This document shows positions 1-7,430 of a DNA stretch of 13,103 nt, piece by piece. The stretch is from Bacteroidia bacterium. Lineage in GTDB: Bacteria > Bacteroidota > Bacteroidia > Bacteroidales > UBA12481. The DNA is taken from the NCBI GenBank assembly GCA_026391235.1, contig JAPLDV010000919.1, positions 1 to 13,103 on the forward strand. The letters run 5' to 3'. The position numbers and the translations under genes were made by a program. Below the pieces are notes generated by a model. The model was not told the origin of the DNA and ran no database searches. It saw nothing but the letters and a program-made list of their open reading frames with translations. Numbering within the stretch: position 1 is the stretch's first letter; every line of letters starts with the position of its first letter.

Positions 1-1
1 T

Positions 2-145
2 TCATCCTTCTACTCTCCTCAGCCTTCCTCACCAGTCGTTGTTTTTGGCGGAACAGGATACTATGGCCGAAGCGTGGTTCAAAAACTGATTGCAAAGGGT
101 AAACCCGTTCGGGTTGTCAGCCGTGATCGTGCAAAAGCACTGAGT
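2..145 (+). pseudogene. NAD(P)-binding Rossmann (NmrA/SDR-like) N-terminal fragment
   Basis: Reading from base 2, the frame encodes VVVFGGTGYYGRSVVQKLIA followed by KGKPVRVVSRDRAKALS. This is a classic Rossmann dinucleotide-binding start: a beta strand, a GxxGxxG loop (GGTGYYG), a helix, then a second strand ending in SRD. It matches the N-terminus of NmrA-like or atypical short-chain dehydrogenase proteins, which are usually about 280-300 residues. The start codon lies before the window. Family resemblance stops near base 145; the frame then runs through unrelated sequence to a TGA at 218-220. The start of a different gene begins at base 150 in another frame, so this is a truncated remnant. 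The enzyme's substrate cannot be inferred. Confidence 0.6.
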
Positions 146-149
146 AACC

Positions 150-329
150 ATGAAACTTTTTGTGGCAGCCACCCTGTTATGCAGTTTTCTCCCTGCCTTT
201 ACCCAAACCATCCGCCCTGAGTTCAAATCCCGGGGCTGGTCGGGCAACCCCGTTTTTAATGGCTGGTATGCCGATCCGGAAGGGATCATTTTAATATTTC
301 CAGTCCTTCAATCCTGTCAAAATGTTTAA
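150..329 (+). pseudogene. GH43-like glycosidase, 5' fragment only
   Basis: An ATG at 150 opens a 59-codon frame. It has a signal peptide (MKLFVAATLLCSFLPAFTQT) and then the motif NPVFNGWYADPEG at residues 33-45. NP(V/I)..G.YADP is the hallmark N-terminus of glycoside hydrolase family 43 and related five-bladed beta-propeller enzymes; its Asp is the catalytic base. These enzymes act on arabinan, xylan and similar polymers and are normally 300-600 residues. Similarity ends at about base 284. The remaining codons to the TAA at 327-329 are antisense to the 3' end of the toxin gene on the other strand. The gene is therefore cut off after about 45 codons and cannot make an enzyme. It suggests that a polysaccharide gene once adjoined this region. 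Confidence 0.62.
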
Positions 330-441
330 TATTGAGGGTGGCAATTGGAATATAAGACTGTGATAAGGTATAGAATACTGTTTTTTCTTTATCTTTTTTG
401 CGAAATAGCTCAATCAATATGGATGAATCCAGCAATATCAT
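286..441 (-). pseudogene. vapC-type PIN-domain toxin with internal deletion
   Basis: This minus-strand frame has 51 codons, with ATG at 441-439 and TGA at 288-286. It starts MILLDSSILIELFRKKDKEK, the N-terminus of a PIN-domain ribonuclease toxin including its first catalytic Asp (D5). It ends PIATLNIKHFDRIEGLEILK, which is the normal C-terminus of the same family. A complete VapC is about 125-135 residues, so roughly 70-80 central residues are missing in frame after SQSY. The missing part would carry the conserved Glu and further acidic metal ligands, so RNase activity should be lost. The ATG overlaps the antitoxin TGA (ATGA), the usual translational coupling. The stop codon lies directly at the junction with the GH43 fragment. 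The alternative is an assembly collapse. Confidence 0.72.
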
Positions 442-665
442 GCAATTCTTGATTTATTTATATGATTTCTGGCTTCATTAAAATCATTAAGGTCGGAATC
501 CGACCATGTTGGAGCATTTAAAATCATTTTTTGTATTGTATTAGAAGTCTTCTTCGATGCCATTTCTATTTGCAATGTATTTGTCAATTTTTCAATCTCC
601 CTTTTTGGAAGTTGATGGATCAATCTAAGTATTTGATTGTAATCTACATCTATTCTTAATTCCAT
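438..665 (-). CDS. Putative VapB-type antitoxin of a vapBC pair
   Basis: This 75-residue protein is the upstream partner of the PIN toxin and overlaps it by four bases (ATGA). The N-terminal part (MELRIDVDYNQILRLIHQLP) and the C-terminal part (ILNAPTWSDSDLNDFNEARN then HINKSR) match the layout of Bacteroidota antitoxins paired with PIN toxins. In these, a basic, Trp-containing tail (APTWSD...HINKxR) is thought to wrap the toxin. The reading frame appears complete. A TANNTTTG-type promoter box lies 20 bases upstream. Such antitoxins usually repress their own operon; no clear operator is visible. With the toxin internally deleted, this is probably an orphan antitoxin. Assignment rests on position and tail motif rather than on a recognisable DNA-binding fold. 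Confidence 0.72.
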   Translation of the reverse strand: MELRIDVDYNQILRLIHQLPKREIEKLTNTLQIEMASKKTSNTIQKMILNAPTWSDSDLNDFNEARNHINKSRIA

Positions 666-831
666 GACTTTCTAAATTTATGGTCAAAGATACAAAATAT
701 CATTTATAACCGAATCCTATTGGCACGGCGATTTTTTATGCTTGTCGGTAATGGTTTATACAATGTTATGTTCAGCATTGTCGAAAATCCCTAAATAGAG
801 AATCTTTATTTTCTTTGTTTTAACTCCATAC
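666..831. other. Intergenic region, no gene seen
   Basis: This 166-base AT-rich gap lies between the end of the glycosidase-like gene and the vapB start, both read on the minus strand. It holds the vapB promoter box and a weak inverted repeat ACAATG (760-765) / CATTGT (776-781) with a 10-base loop. No strong terminator with a T-run is visible downstream of the glycosidase-like gene. Confidence 0.6.
685..714 (-). promoter_or_regulatory. Bacteroidota-type promoter for the vapB-vapC remnant
   Basis: On the minus strand TATCTTTG (bases 692-685) matches the Bacteroidota -7 consensus TANNTTTG. TTCG (714-711) lies 18 bases further upstream, in the position of the -33 TTTG box with one mismatch. The box ends 20 bases before the antitoxin ATG at 665. 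This suggests the module can still be transcribed although the toxin is deleted. Confidence 0.5.
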
Positions 832-3012
832 CTAATTGTTCGTAATAACAACCGATTCTCCAAATGGCTTATCAGCAATGAGTTTGCCATCCTGGAAAAC
901 CATGAAATTCCGCTCATTGATCAGAATGGTATATAATTTCCCTCTGAACTTAAAATCCCGCAGGGTGGTTATCCCTAATTCTTCATGCGTGTTGGGTTTG
1001 ATTGTCAATACGTTTTTATTGATACTGATTCCGAAAGTCCCGAAAATAATGGCTTCCATTCCGGCACCCGCCGAAATTTCCACTGGCATCGATGACCGGT
1101 CCTGAATGGGAGAATCAGTCCTTGGGTTTTGCGGCAGATATGGGAAATAATCAATATAGCGTATGTGCCGTTTGAGCAAATCCCAGCCCATTTCAGCAAA
1201 TCCCTGTTTATAGAGGTTGCGCGAGATACGACCGGGCATGCCGGCATATTGTCCCCCGCCGCCCCAGTCGGAATCAATTAAATCCCAGTGAACACTGTCC
1301 TTCCTGGCAATTGAATAGACCCCGAATTTGCCCAGGAATACACCTTCACGAATGTGACTGACCAGTTTGTTAACTTGTGTCCCGGTCAGATAATCAGTGC
1401 CCAGGGCATCAAACAGGTGGTTTGTCCAGATGGCCCCTTTTGTCCCGTCAGGATACTGGTTTTCGAACCAGCCAATCTGATCATTCCAAAGGTTCTTATT
1501 CATCAGTCTTGTAAGGTTTTCGGCATCTCTGTCATCACTATCGGTATTTGAGTCATTTAACAATCCGGCCCATTCCGACATGCGGTAGAGCAGATGAACG
1601 GTCAGCACGTTTACAATCGGAACGACATGATTATACCCGTCCGTCCGTATCTCAATGATTTTCTGGGTGTCATAACCAACATCTATCAATCCTTCTATGT
1701 TGGTGTAATTTGATTTCAGTTCATTCACCCATCGCTGCATCCATTCCCACACGGTTGCATCTCCCGCTTTTTCACTGAACAGACCGAAATCGCCGGTATG
1801 TCTGAGATAGGCTTCGATCATGATCTGCAAGGCAAAAGGTTCCTGGATATAAATGTTTTCCCAGAAAGCACCTTTCCAGCTAACATACGTTTTTTTCATC
1901 TTCACTTCCCGGAAATCGGTGAGAATGGCTTCCTTCAGGCTGTTGGGATCAAGCATCGCCAGGATATCGGAAGAATAGGAGGTATCCCAGCTGATGGTAT
2001 AGGGCCAATAGCCAACGGCCCAGAAAGGGTTTGTGATATAATTCGGATTTTCATACCTGCTCATTAAAACGGATAACAGGCATCTGTAATAGTATTCCTG
2101 CAATTTGGCATTTGAGCTCTCCAGTTTAGGCAAGTTTTCGTATGCCCATTTCAATTTCTCCCGCGTCACCTGATCGGCCTGAGTCATACGGAGCTTAATA
2201 TCTTTCTGATACAGGGGAGGTTCTTTTTTAAGTGATGAATAAAACTGAACGGCAAAAAAGGCAGTCACATATTCATTCGGAGGCAACGACAATTCAAAAC
2301 CCTTTTCGCTTCTGGTTTCTATATCAGAGGATACCGTGGCATGCATCTGGTCGCTCCCTAAGGTAAACGCATTTATCTGCCGGGCACTGTCAGATCCCTT
2401 CACTCCGTCGCAAAACATTTGGCTGGCAATCTGTTGCGGAATAAGTGTGAGTTTTAACGGGTTAACACCCCTGTTCCGGAAGGTGATTTTCAAAAAGACC
2501 TCATCGTTGCTATAGGAGACGCTGGTACAGCTTTTAATGGAGAAGCTTAGCCATTTTCCTTCAACCTCCTTGTGAAAAGTCCCTGATCTGAAATAGGCAT
2601 TGGGCTGCCATGTTTCATCCTGGGTAACCATCATAAATGAAGCATTAGGCCTGAAGTTGGCTGCCAGCGGATCTTCTTCCTTCCCCTCGTTGATCCATTT
2701 ATCCCATATCGCAGGAACATCATCCCGGATTGTTTTGCCGGTATTATGATCAAAAAAGTTCAGGTTGAAAGTATATGCCGGAGCACTGATGGGCAGGAAC
2801 TGAACACTGGTAAAACTGGTCATGCTGTACTGGCGCGGACAGGCAAATCCCCTGTAGTTAATTAACATGACCTGGTAATCATCGAAGCGCATTTGCTGCC
2901 GCTCCATTGCATAATATTCGGGATCGGCCGGTGAAATGGGTTGCTGGGCTAAACTACCCGACGATAAGCCGGTGATGGTTACCAAAACAATTGCGATGAT
3001 CGTTTTTTTCAT
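832..3012 (-). CDS. Exported (alpha/alpha)6-barrel glycoside hydrolase-like protein (GH63/MGH1-like)
   Basis: The product is 726 residues from the ATG at 3012. This start is chosen because it opens a standard signal peptide (MKKTIIAIVLVTITGLSSGS then LAQQ); another ATG four codons upstream (3024) would add only MTVI. The mature protein shows a beta-rich N-terminal region (about 30-280). A helical toroid follows (about 290-660), with GYWPYTISWDTSY near 334-346, WENIYIQEP near 384-392, DSDWGGGGQYAGMPGR near 580-595 and the helix ISAGAGMEAIIFGTFG near 646-661. A short beta C-terminus closes it. This layout and the WDT-type motif resemble GH63/MGH1-like and other six-hairpin glycosidases. The substrate is unknown; rhaTA nearby makes a rhamnose-containing glycan possible, but that is inference. 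There is no lipobox Cys and no T9SS tail, so a periplasmic location is likely. It is divergent from the next gene. Confidence 0.72.
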   Translation of the reverse strand: MKKTIIAIVLVTITGLSSGSLAQQPISPADPEYYAMERQQMRFDDYQVMLINYRGFACPRQYSMTSFTSVQFLPISAPAYTFNLNFFDHNTGKTIRDDVPAIWDKWINEGKEEDPLAANFRPNASFMMVTQDETWQPNAYFRSGTFHKEVEGKWLSFSIKSCTSVSYSNDEVFLKITFRNRGVNPLKLTLIPQQIASQMFCDGVKGSDSARQINAFTLGSDQMHATVSSDIETRSEKGFELSLPPNEYVTAFFAVQFYSSLKKEPPLYQKDIKLRMTQADQVTREKLKWAYENLPKLESSNAKLQEYYYRCLLSVLMSRYENPNYITNPFWAVGYWPYTISWDTSYSSDILAMLDPNSLKEAILTDFREVKMKKTYVSWKGAFWENIYIQEPFALQIMIEAYLRHTGDFGLFSEKAGDATVWEWMQRWVNELKSNYTNIEGLIDVGYDTQKIIEIRTDGYNHVVPIVNVLTVHLLYRMSEWAGLLNDSNTDSDDRDAENLTRLMNKNLWNDQIGWFENQYPDGTKGAIWTNHLFDALGTDYLTGTQVNKLVSHIREGVFLGKFGVYSIARKDSVHWDLIDSDWGGGGQYAGMPGRISRNLYKQGFAEMGWDLLKRHIRYIDYFPYLPQNPRTDSPIQDRSSMPVEISAGAGMEAIIFGTFGISINKNVLTIKPNTHEELGITTLRDFKFRGKLYTILINERNFMVFQDGKLIADKPFGESVVITNN

Positions 3013-3164
3013 GATGACAGTCATTTACTTGCGGATAAATTGCGATATAAAGCTAAAACATTAAACATAATCCCGGATGTCAAGTCAATGGTTTTGGAGC
3101 CCAAATGTTCCGGACTGGTTTTCGGTTTTTTGTCGTATTTTTCAGCTCGAGAAAAACTAAAGTC
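3013..3164. promoter_or_regulatory. Divergent intergenic region between two exported-protein genes
   Basis: These 152 bases must hold start signals for both the minus-strand glycosidase-like gene and the plus-strand Asp-box protein. The minus strand has TATGTTTA (about 3063-3070), one mismatch from TANNTTTG, some 50 bases before that gene's start. The plus strand has only a weak TATTTTTC (about 3136-3143) upstream of the ATG at 3165. No convincing paired -33 box or operator was found. Sharing this region is consistent with joint control of the two genes. Confidence 0.35.
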
Positions 3165-6100
3165 ATGGCAAAATATCTTTCCTTGAGAATCTTTGTAACG
3201 ATCTTATTCACAGGATTATCCTGTATTCTGATTCAGGCTCAGACGCAGTTCACTGCCTATGATGATATACCCGGGGTAATAAAAAGTTATAAACCTGCCT
3301 ATAGCGACTCCTTCCCCGAATGGGCGAAAATGCTTTATAATACCCCAATCAATGTCGACGAGATTGAAAAAGGCTTTCAAAACTACATGTCTGCCCACCC
3401 CGGAGAGAAAAGTCCCGTTATCCGCTATTACAAGATCTGGCGAAGGGCAGTTGAATCCTATATCCTGGAAGACGGATCGATACAGGTTCCGGATTTGAAA
3501 GAGTACCAGCAAAACCTGCTGTCCGCTCAAAAGGATGCGGTACGGAACTTTAAAACTGGTTCAGGCGACAACTCAAACTGGGCCTTCCTAGGGCCCAGGC
3601 AAACCTTTTGGCTGAATGAGTCGGGATCTCAGCAGGCCCCTCTTTCCTGTCCGTGGCAGGTAAACGTGTATTCATTTGATGTTTCGGTTTCAAACAATAG
3701 CATTATTTATGTGGGAACAGAAACGGGCTTTGTCAATAAATCCATCGATAACGGGCTGACCTGGCAGCTTTGCGGGCAGGGCTATCCTTTCGGGGGAGCG
3801 GCTACAGCTGTTGCCATTCATCCGGGTAATTCTGATCTCGTATATGTATCTGCAGGGAACCAGATCCATAAAACGATTGATGGAGGACAAAACTGGACCC
3901 CTATGCTGGTAACTTCCAACCTGTTTGGCGCTGATCGCCTGATCATCGACCAGAGTCAGCCTGATAAACTTGTGGCTGCCGCGGGCACAGGGGTTTACCT
4001 GAGCTCCGATGGCGGTACATCCTGGACAAAAAAGTGGACAAAAGCATCCTATGATGTTGAAATTAAGCCTGATGATCCAAATGTGATTTATGCACTGGCC
4101 AAGAACGCCACCGGAAAATTTGAGGTGGTGATTTCAAAAGATGCCGGTGCAACCTTCGAAGTTGAAGCCACATTCCCATCCGGCATTGCGGAATCAAGCG
4201 GGGGACTGCTAGCCGTTACTCCGGCTGATCCCAGGCTGCTGTTTGTGGTCATGCTGAGCGCCAACAACACGCCCTACCTGTATAAAGGGACGGTCAGCAG
4301 TGGTATCTGGACCTGGACCCTGCTGGGAACCGGGCAAACAGACAACTTTCCGATGAACAACGGACAAGGGTATTTTGATCTCGTGCTGGCTGTTTCCCCG
4401 ATTGATGAAGACCTGATCTTTGCCGGTACCACAACCCTGTTTAAATCGCAAAACGGAGGTGCACGGTTTATTGCGATCGGCGGCTACTCCGGGGCTTTTT
4501 CGATACATCCGGACATTCAGGACATAAAAATGCTCCCCAGCGGAAAAACCTGGGTTTCCACCGATGGCGGAATGACCATTACCGACGATAATTTTACCGC
4601 TACTTCCAAATATTTTGCCCGGATAAACGGGATTGTAGGATCGGATATGTGGGGATTCGATCAGGGCTGGAACGAAGATCTCATTGTTGGCGGAAGATAT
4701 CATAACGGGAACACTGCCATCGCCGATTTTTACCACGACAAGGCCCTTCGCATGGGAGGAGCTGAATCTCCCACAGGCTGGGTGCTCCAGGGCCGGAGCC
4801 GCCAGGTTGCCTTTAACGACCTGGGAAGCGGATGGATACTGCCAAAAGAGGCCACCGGTGAACCCGAAGGACGCTTCTTTTTCAGCAAGTATCCGAATAT
4901 GGAAGAATACGGCGGCCGGAGGAGTAATTTAGTGGCTCATCCCAATTATTATGGAATTATTTTTCTCGGCGAAGGGAACAGTATCTGGAGAAGTTCGGAT
5001 ATGGGGGTCAGTTTTGAAAGGATCTATACTTTTCCTGATAAAGTGCTTTATCTGCAAATCAGTTACAGTCAACCGGATATATTATACGCTGACGTGGTCA
5101 ACCGGGGATTGTACAAGAGTGAAGATGGAGGATATACCTGGATAGCAAAGACTTCACTTACTAAAAGTCCTTACGGAACTGCTTACTGGAAAGGAAAGCT
5201 CTTCTTTGCCATATCGCCTTATAGCGGAAACACGATTTATGCATGCCTGCAGAACGGAACCTGGTCGGCTGATATCGGTAAGATTTTTAAATCGACTGAT
5301 GGGGGCGTTACCTGGACCAACTGGACCGGAACAGTTTCAGAAACTACTAAGTGCCTGGTTATACAGCCAACACAAAGCGGAAAGGACCTGGTTTATCTCT
5401 TTACGAATTCTAACAATGGCAAGCCAGCCAAAGTTTATTTCAGGATAGATGGAGATGCAGACTGGACGCAGTACGGCAATAATTATCCGGCCAGTATGCA
5501 TGTTAACCTGGCCCTGCCTTTTTTCAGGGACAGCAAACTGAGGGTGGCAGGAACTGGAAGTGTTTGGGAATCATCCCTGCAGGAACCGGCTTTCACCCCG
5601 ATCGTAACACCCTGGGTGGAACGGGCCCATTTCAATTGCATGCTCGACACCCTTCACTTCGATGATCACTCGATGCTCAACCATCAGGGGGTCACCTGGA
5701 ACTGGAGCATCAGTCCGGCCCCGGCTTTCATCAGCGATCCCAACATACGGAATCCCAAAGTGGTGTTAGGCACTCCGGGTTCTTACAGCGTAACACTTAC
5801 CATTACAAAAGACGGGCAGACCTATTCACGGATCCTGCCCGGTATGGTGGATGCTACAACCTGTCCTTCTGTGGGTGATTGCACTAATCCGGCTGAGGTT
5901 TCCAAAACCGGCTGGCTGTCAAATGTCGATAGTCAGGAGCCAGGTGCTGCCGGATCGATGGCAATTGACGGGGATCCGAACACTATATGGCATACCCGTT
6001 GGAGTTCGAACCCAAATTCTTATCCACATGAATTTCAGGTAGATATGGGTTCGAGGTACAGTGTACATAAATTCATTTACCTGCCATGGGCTTCGGGTGA

Positions 6101-6593
6101 AAATGGCCGCATCAAAAAGTATGAACTCTATATCAGTGATGATTATGAGGATTATGGCCTGCCGGTTGCCACCGGGGAATGGGAAAATACGTCTGCACCG
6201 CAGACAGTCACCCTGAAAAATACCAAGTCAGGCCGGTACTGGAGATTAGTTGCACTCTCAGAAGTAAACGGGAATATTTGGGCCTCAGCTGCTGAATTTT
6301 CTATCGTGGGCTGCAACGGAAATACATCCGGTTCGGAAATTCCTGCCTTGGATAATCGGGTAAACGCTTATCCGGTTCCTACAAACGGCCTGGTCAGGCT
6401 GGATGTGCCTGCAGATACAGAATACACCTATACCATTTTATCAGCCTTGGGAAAACTGATCGGCCACGGACAGATCCGGCAGGAATCAGCAGGCCAGACG
6501 ATTAATCTAAGTAACTATGAATCAGGAGTTTACCTGATTAGGTTAATAGATAAAAGTGGAGTTTGCTATTGGGTGAAGGTGGTAAAAAACTGA
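3165..6593 (+). CDS. T9SS-secreted Asp-box (VPS10/sortilin-like) beta-propeller protein with PKD and F5/8-type C domains
   Basis: The product is 1142 residues from the ATG at 3165, chosen because a signal peptide follows at once (MAKYLSLRIFVTILFTGLSC then ILIQAQ). A start 20 codons upstream (3105) would bury it. About ten Asp-box repeats (SxDxGxTW) lie near residues 193, 237, 280, 324, 428, 465, 609, 652, 710 and 760: SIDNGLTW, TIDGGQNW, SSDGGTSW, SKDAGATF, SQNGGARF, STDGGMTI, SSDMGVSF, SEDGGYTW, STDGGVTW, RIDGDADW. They imply one or two propellers of the sortilin/GH74-like type. A PKD-like domain (about 840-890) and an F5/8-type C/CBM32-like domain (about 910-1050, AIDGDPNTIWHTRW) follow. 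Last is a T9SS type A sorting domain (AYPVPTNG near 1068, ending GVYLIRL...VKVVKN). It is probably surface-attached or released and binds or cleaves glycan. Catalytic residues cannot be assigned. Confidence 0.85.
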   Translation: MAKYLSLRIFVTILFTGLSCILIQAQTQFTAYDDIPGVIKSYKPAYSDSFPEWAKMLYNTPINVDEIEKGFQNYMSAHPGEKSPVIRYYKIWRRAVESYILEDGSIQVPDLKEYQQNLLSAQKDAVRNFKTGSGDNSNWAFLGPRQTFWLNESGSQQAPLSCPWQVNVYSFDVSVSNNSIIYVGTETGFVNKSIDNGLTWQLCGQGYPFGGAATAVAIHPGNSDLVYVSAGNQIHKTIDGGQNWTPMLVTSNLFGADRLIIDQSQPDKLVAAAGTGVYLSSDGGTSWTKKWTKASYDVEIKPDDPNVIYALAKNATGKFEVVISKDAGATFEVEATFPSGIAESSGGLLAVTPADPRLLFVVMLSANNTPYLYKGTVSSGIWTWTLLGTGQTDNFPMNNGQGYFDLVLAVSPIDEDLIFAGTTTLFKSQNGGARFIAIGGYSGAFSIHPDIQDIKMLPSGKTWVSTDGGMTITDDNFTATSKYFARINGIVGSDMWGFDQGWNEDLIVGGRYHNGNTAIADFYHDKALRMGGAESPTGWVLQGRSRQVAFNDLGSGWILPKEATGEPEGRFFFSKYPNMEEYGGRRSNLVAHPNYYGIIFLGEGNSIWRSSDMGVSFERIYTFPDKVLYLQISYSQPDILYADVVNRGLYKSEDGGYTWIAKTSLTKSPYGTAYWKGKLFFAISPYSGNTIYACLQNGTWSADIGKIFKSTDGGVTWTNWTGTVSETTKCLVIQPTQSGKDLVYLFTNSNNGKPAKVYFRIDGDADWTQYGNNYPASMHVNLALPFFRDSKLRVAGTGSVWESSLQEPAFTPIVTPWVERAHFNCMLDTLHFDDHSMLNHQGVTWNWSISPAPAFISDPNIRNPKVVLGTPGSYSVTLTITKDGQTYSRILPGMVDATTCPSVGDCTNPAEVSKTGWLSNVDSQEPGAAGSMAIDGDPNTIWHTRWSSNPNSYPHEFQVDMGSRYSVHKFIYLPWASGENGRIKKYELYISDDYEDYGLPVATGEWENTSAPQTVTLKNTKSGRYWRLVALSEVNGNIWASAAEFSIVGCNGNTSGSEIPALDNRVNAYPVPTNGLVRLDVPADTEYTYTILSALGKLIGHGQIRQESAGQTINLSNYESGVYLIRLIDKSGVCYWVKVVKN

Positions 6594-6775
6594 TCTAATT
6601 TTATCCGAACAAGATCCCGGCCTTCGCCGGGATGACAAGGGTCAACGGGGAAACAAAAGAAGTGTGAATGTGAGAGTGGGTGTGAGGCAGATTTATTTTC
6701 CCAGGCTGGAACAAATATTCTAACAAGTTGTTATAAAACCATAGTAAACAATTTATATAATTAAAATCTAATGCT
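6594..6775. other. Intergenic region with REP-like hairpin and GTGA-rich tract
   Basis: Apart from the hairpin at 6614-6633, the stretch at about 6660-6690 is a degenerate purine/GTGA-rich run (gtgtgaatgtgagagtgggt then gtgagg). The last ~60 bases before the next ATG are very AT-rich, as is usual for Bacteroidota leaders. No TANNTTTG box was identified here. Confidence 0.5.
6614..6633. repeat. REP-like palindrome ATCCCGGC-CTTC-GCCGGGAT
   Basis: A perfect 8-bp stem (6614-6621 with 6626-6633) and a CTTC loop sit 20 bases after the stop of the Asp-box protein gene. No T-run follows (GACAAGG), so it is not a canonical Rho-independent terminator, though it could stabilise a 3' end. I recall this palindrome, with its flanks AG...GACA, as a recurring intergenic element in many unrelated bacterial genomes. 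Copy number cannot be judged from one window. Confidence 0.6.
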
Positions 6776-7039
6776 ATGGCAACAATAATTTTAAGTCATG
6801 ATGTGAAGGATTTCGCAGTTTGGAAACCCACTTATGACGCTGACTCGGCCAGAAGGTCCAATGCAGGATTGCAGGAAATTGCAGTAGGCACCAAATCTGA
6901 CAACCCTAACAAGGTTTTTATGGTATGGAAGGGCGACCCTTCAGCGGTGGATAAAATGATGCATGACCCTGAATTGGCTGAAGTAATGAAAAAGTCCGGG
7001 GTTATCAGTGCACCGGAAGTGATCGTCGTTAATTCTTAA
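6776..7039 (+). CDS. DUF3764-like small ferredoxin-fold protein
   Basis: The product is 87 residues. It starts MATIILSHDVKDFAVWKPTY and continues through KVFMVWKGDPSAVDKMMHDP to APEVIVVNS. The alternation of short strands and two helices, with Trp residues in strands one and three, fits the dimeric alpha+beta barrel (ferredoxin-like) class that includes antibiotic-biosynthesis-monooxygenase-like and DUF3764 proteins. There is no signal peptide or membrane segment, so it should be cytoplasmic. Its role is unknown. It is a single-gene unit: AT-rich sequence precedes it and a terminator begins 28 bases after the stop. The family name is from memory of the sequence type and is moderately sure; that the gene is real is very likely. 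Confidence 0.75.
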   Translation: MATIILSHDVKDFAVWKPTYDADSARRSNAGLQEIAVGTKSDNPNKVFMVWKGDPSAVDKMMHDPELAEVMKKSGVISAPEVIVVNS

Positions 7040-7066
7040 CCTTACTCCGATCAACAGGTTCTTGCG

Positions 7067-7098
7067 CAGGCAAGTTGATTGATGAACCTGCCTGTTTT
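7067..7098 (+). terminator. Rho-independent terminator after the DUF3764-like gene
   Basis: CAGGCAAGTT (7067-7076) pairs with AACCTGCCTG (7085-7094) with one A/C mismatch. The loop is GATTGATG and the stem is followed by TTTT. It lies 28 bases past the stop codon. Confidence 0.7.
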
Positions 7099-7181
7099 CA
7101 GCCGCTTCTGCCTCCTCTCATGAAAATGACCATGGCAAAAGCGGTTGATCAATTTCAGTAAATATCATGTATATCTGCTCT

Positions 7182-7430
7182 ATGAAATTAGAGGCCAATA
7201 AAATAGCGACCATCAAAAGTTACTTCGAAACGCGTCCCGTTTTGAAAGCATATCTAATGGGTTCATATGTTCGTGAAGAGGCGGATAATCAAAGCGACAT
7301 CGATATTCTTGTGGATTTAGATTATTCTCAAAGAATAGGTTTGCAATTTATCCAGATGAAAATCGACCTCGAAGTTTGCCGGAATCGAATGGGCTCAAAT
7401 AGTTGGTATGAGGAATATCTTTGTTCATGA
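7182..7430 (+). pseudogene. mntA-type nucleotidyltransferase, 3' end lost by fusion to a hepT remnant
   Basis: The preferred start is the ATG at 7182 (MKLEANKI); an ATG at 7167 would add MYICS. Residues 1-61 match minimal nucleotidyltransferases of the MntA/HepT system. They include the signature GSYVREEADNQSDIDILVDL (residues about 26-45), with GSxxR and the DxD metal ligands (DID), then GLQFIQMKIDLE. MntA antitoxins AMPylate the HepT toxin and are about 95-100 residues. Here the expected continuation (a basic VDLV-type strand and helix) is absent. After DLE the frame enters hepT sequence out of phase and reads a nonsense tail, VCRNRMGSNSWYEEYLCS, to a TGA at 7428-7430. The transferase core survives, but loss of the C-terminal part probably destabilises it. 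Confidence 0.72.

Noticed and set aside
29..289. 86-codon minus-strand open frame opposite the Rossmann and GH43 fragments
   Set aside because: The plus-strand frames carry recognisable family motifs (GGTGYYG; NPVFNGWYADPEG). The antisense product shows no family features.
4209..4736. 175-codon minus-strand open frame inside the Asp-box protein gene
   Set aside because: It is antisense to a gene with clear repeats and domains. Its product looks like low-quality antisense translation and it has no promoter-like sequence.
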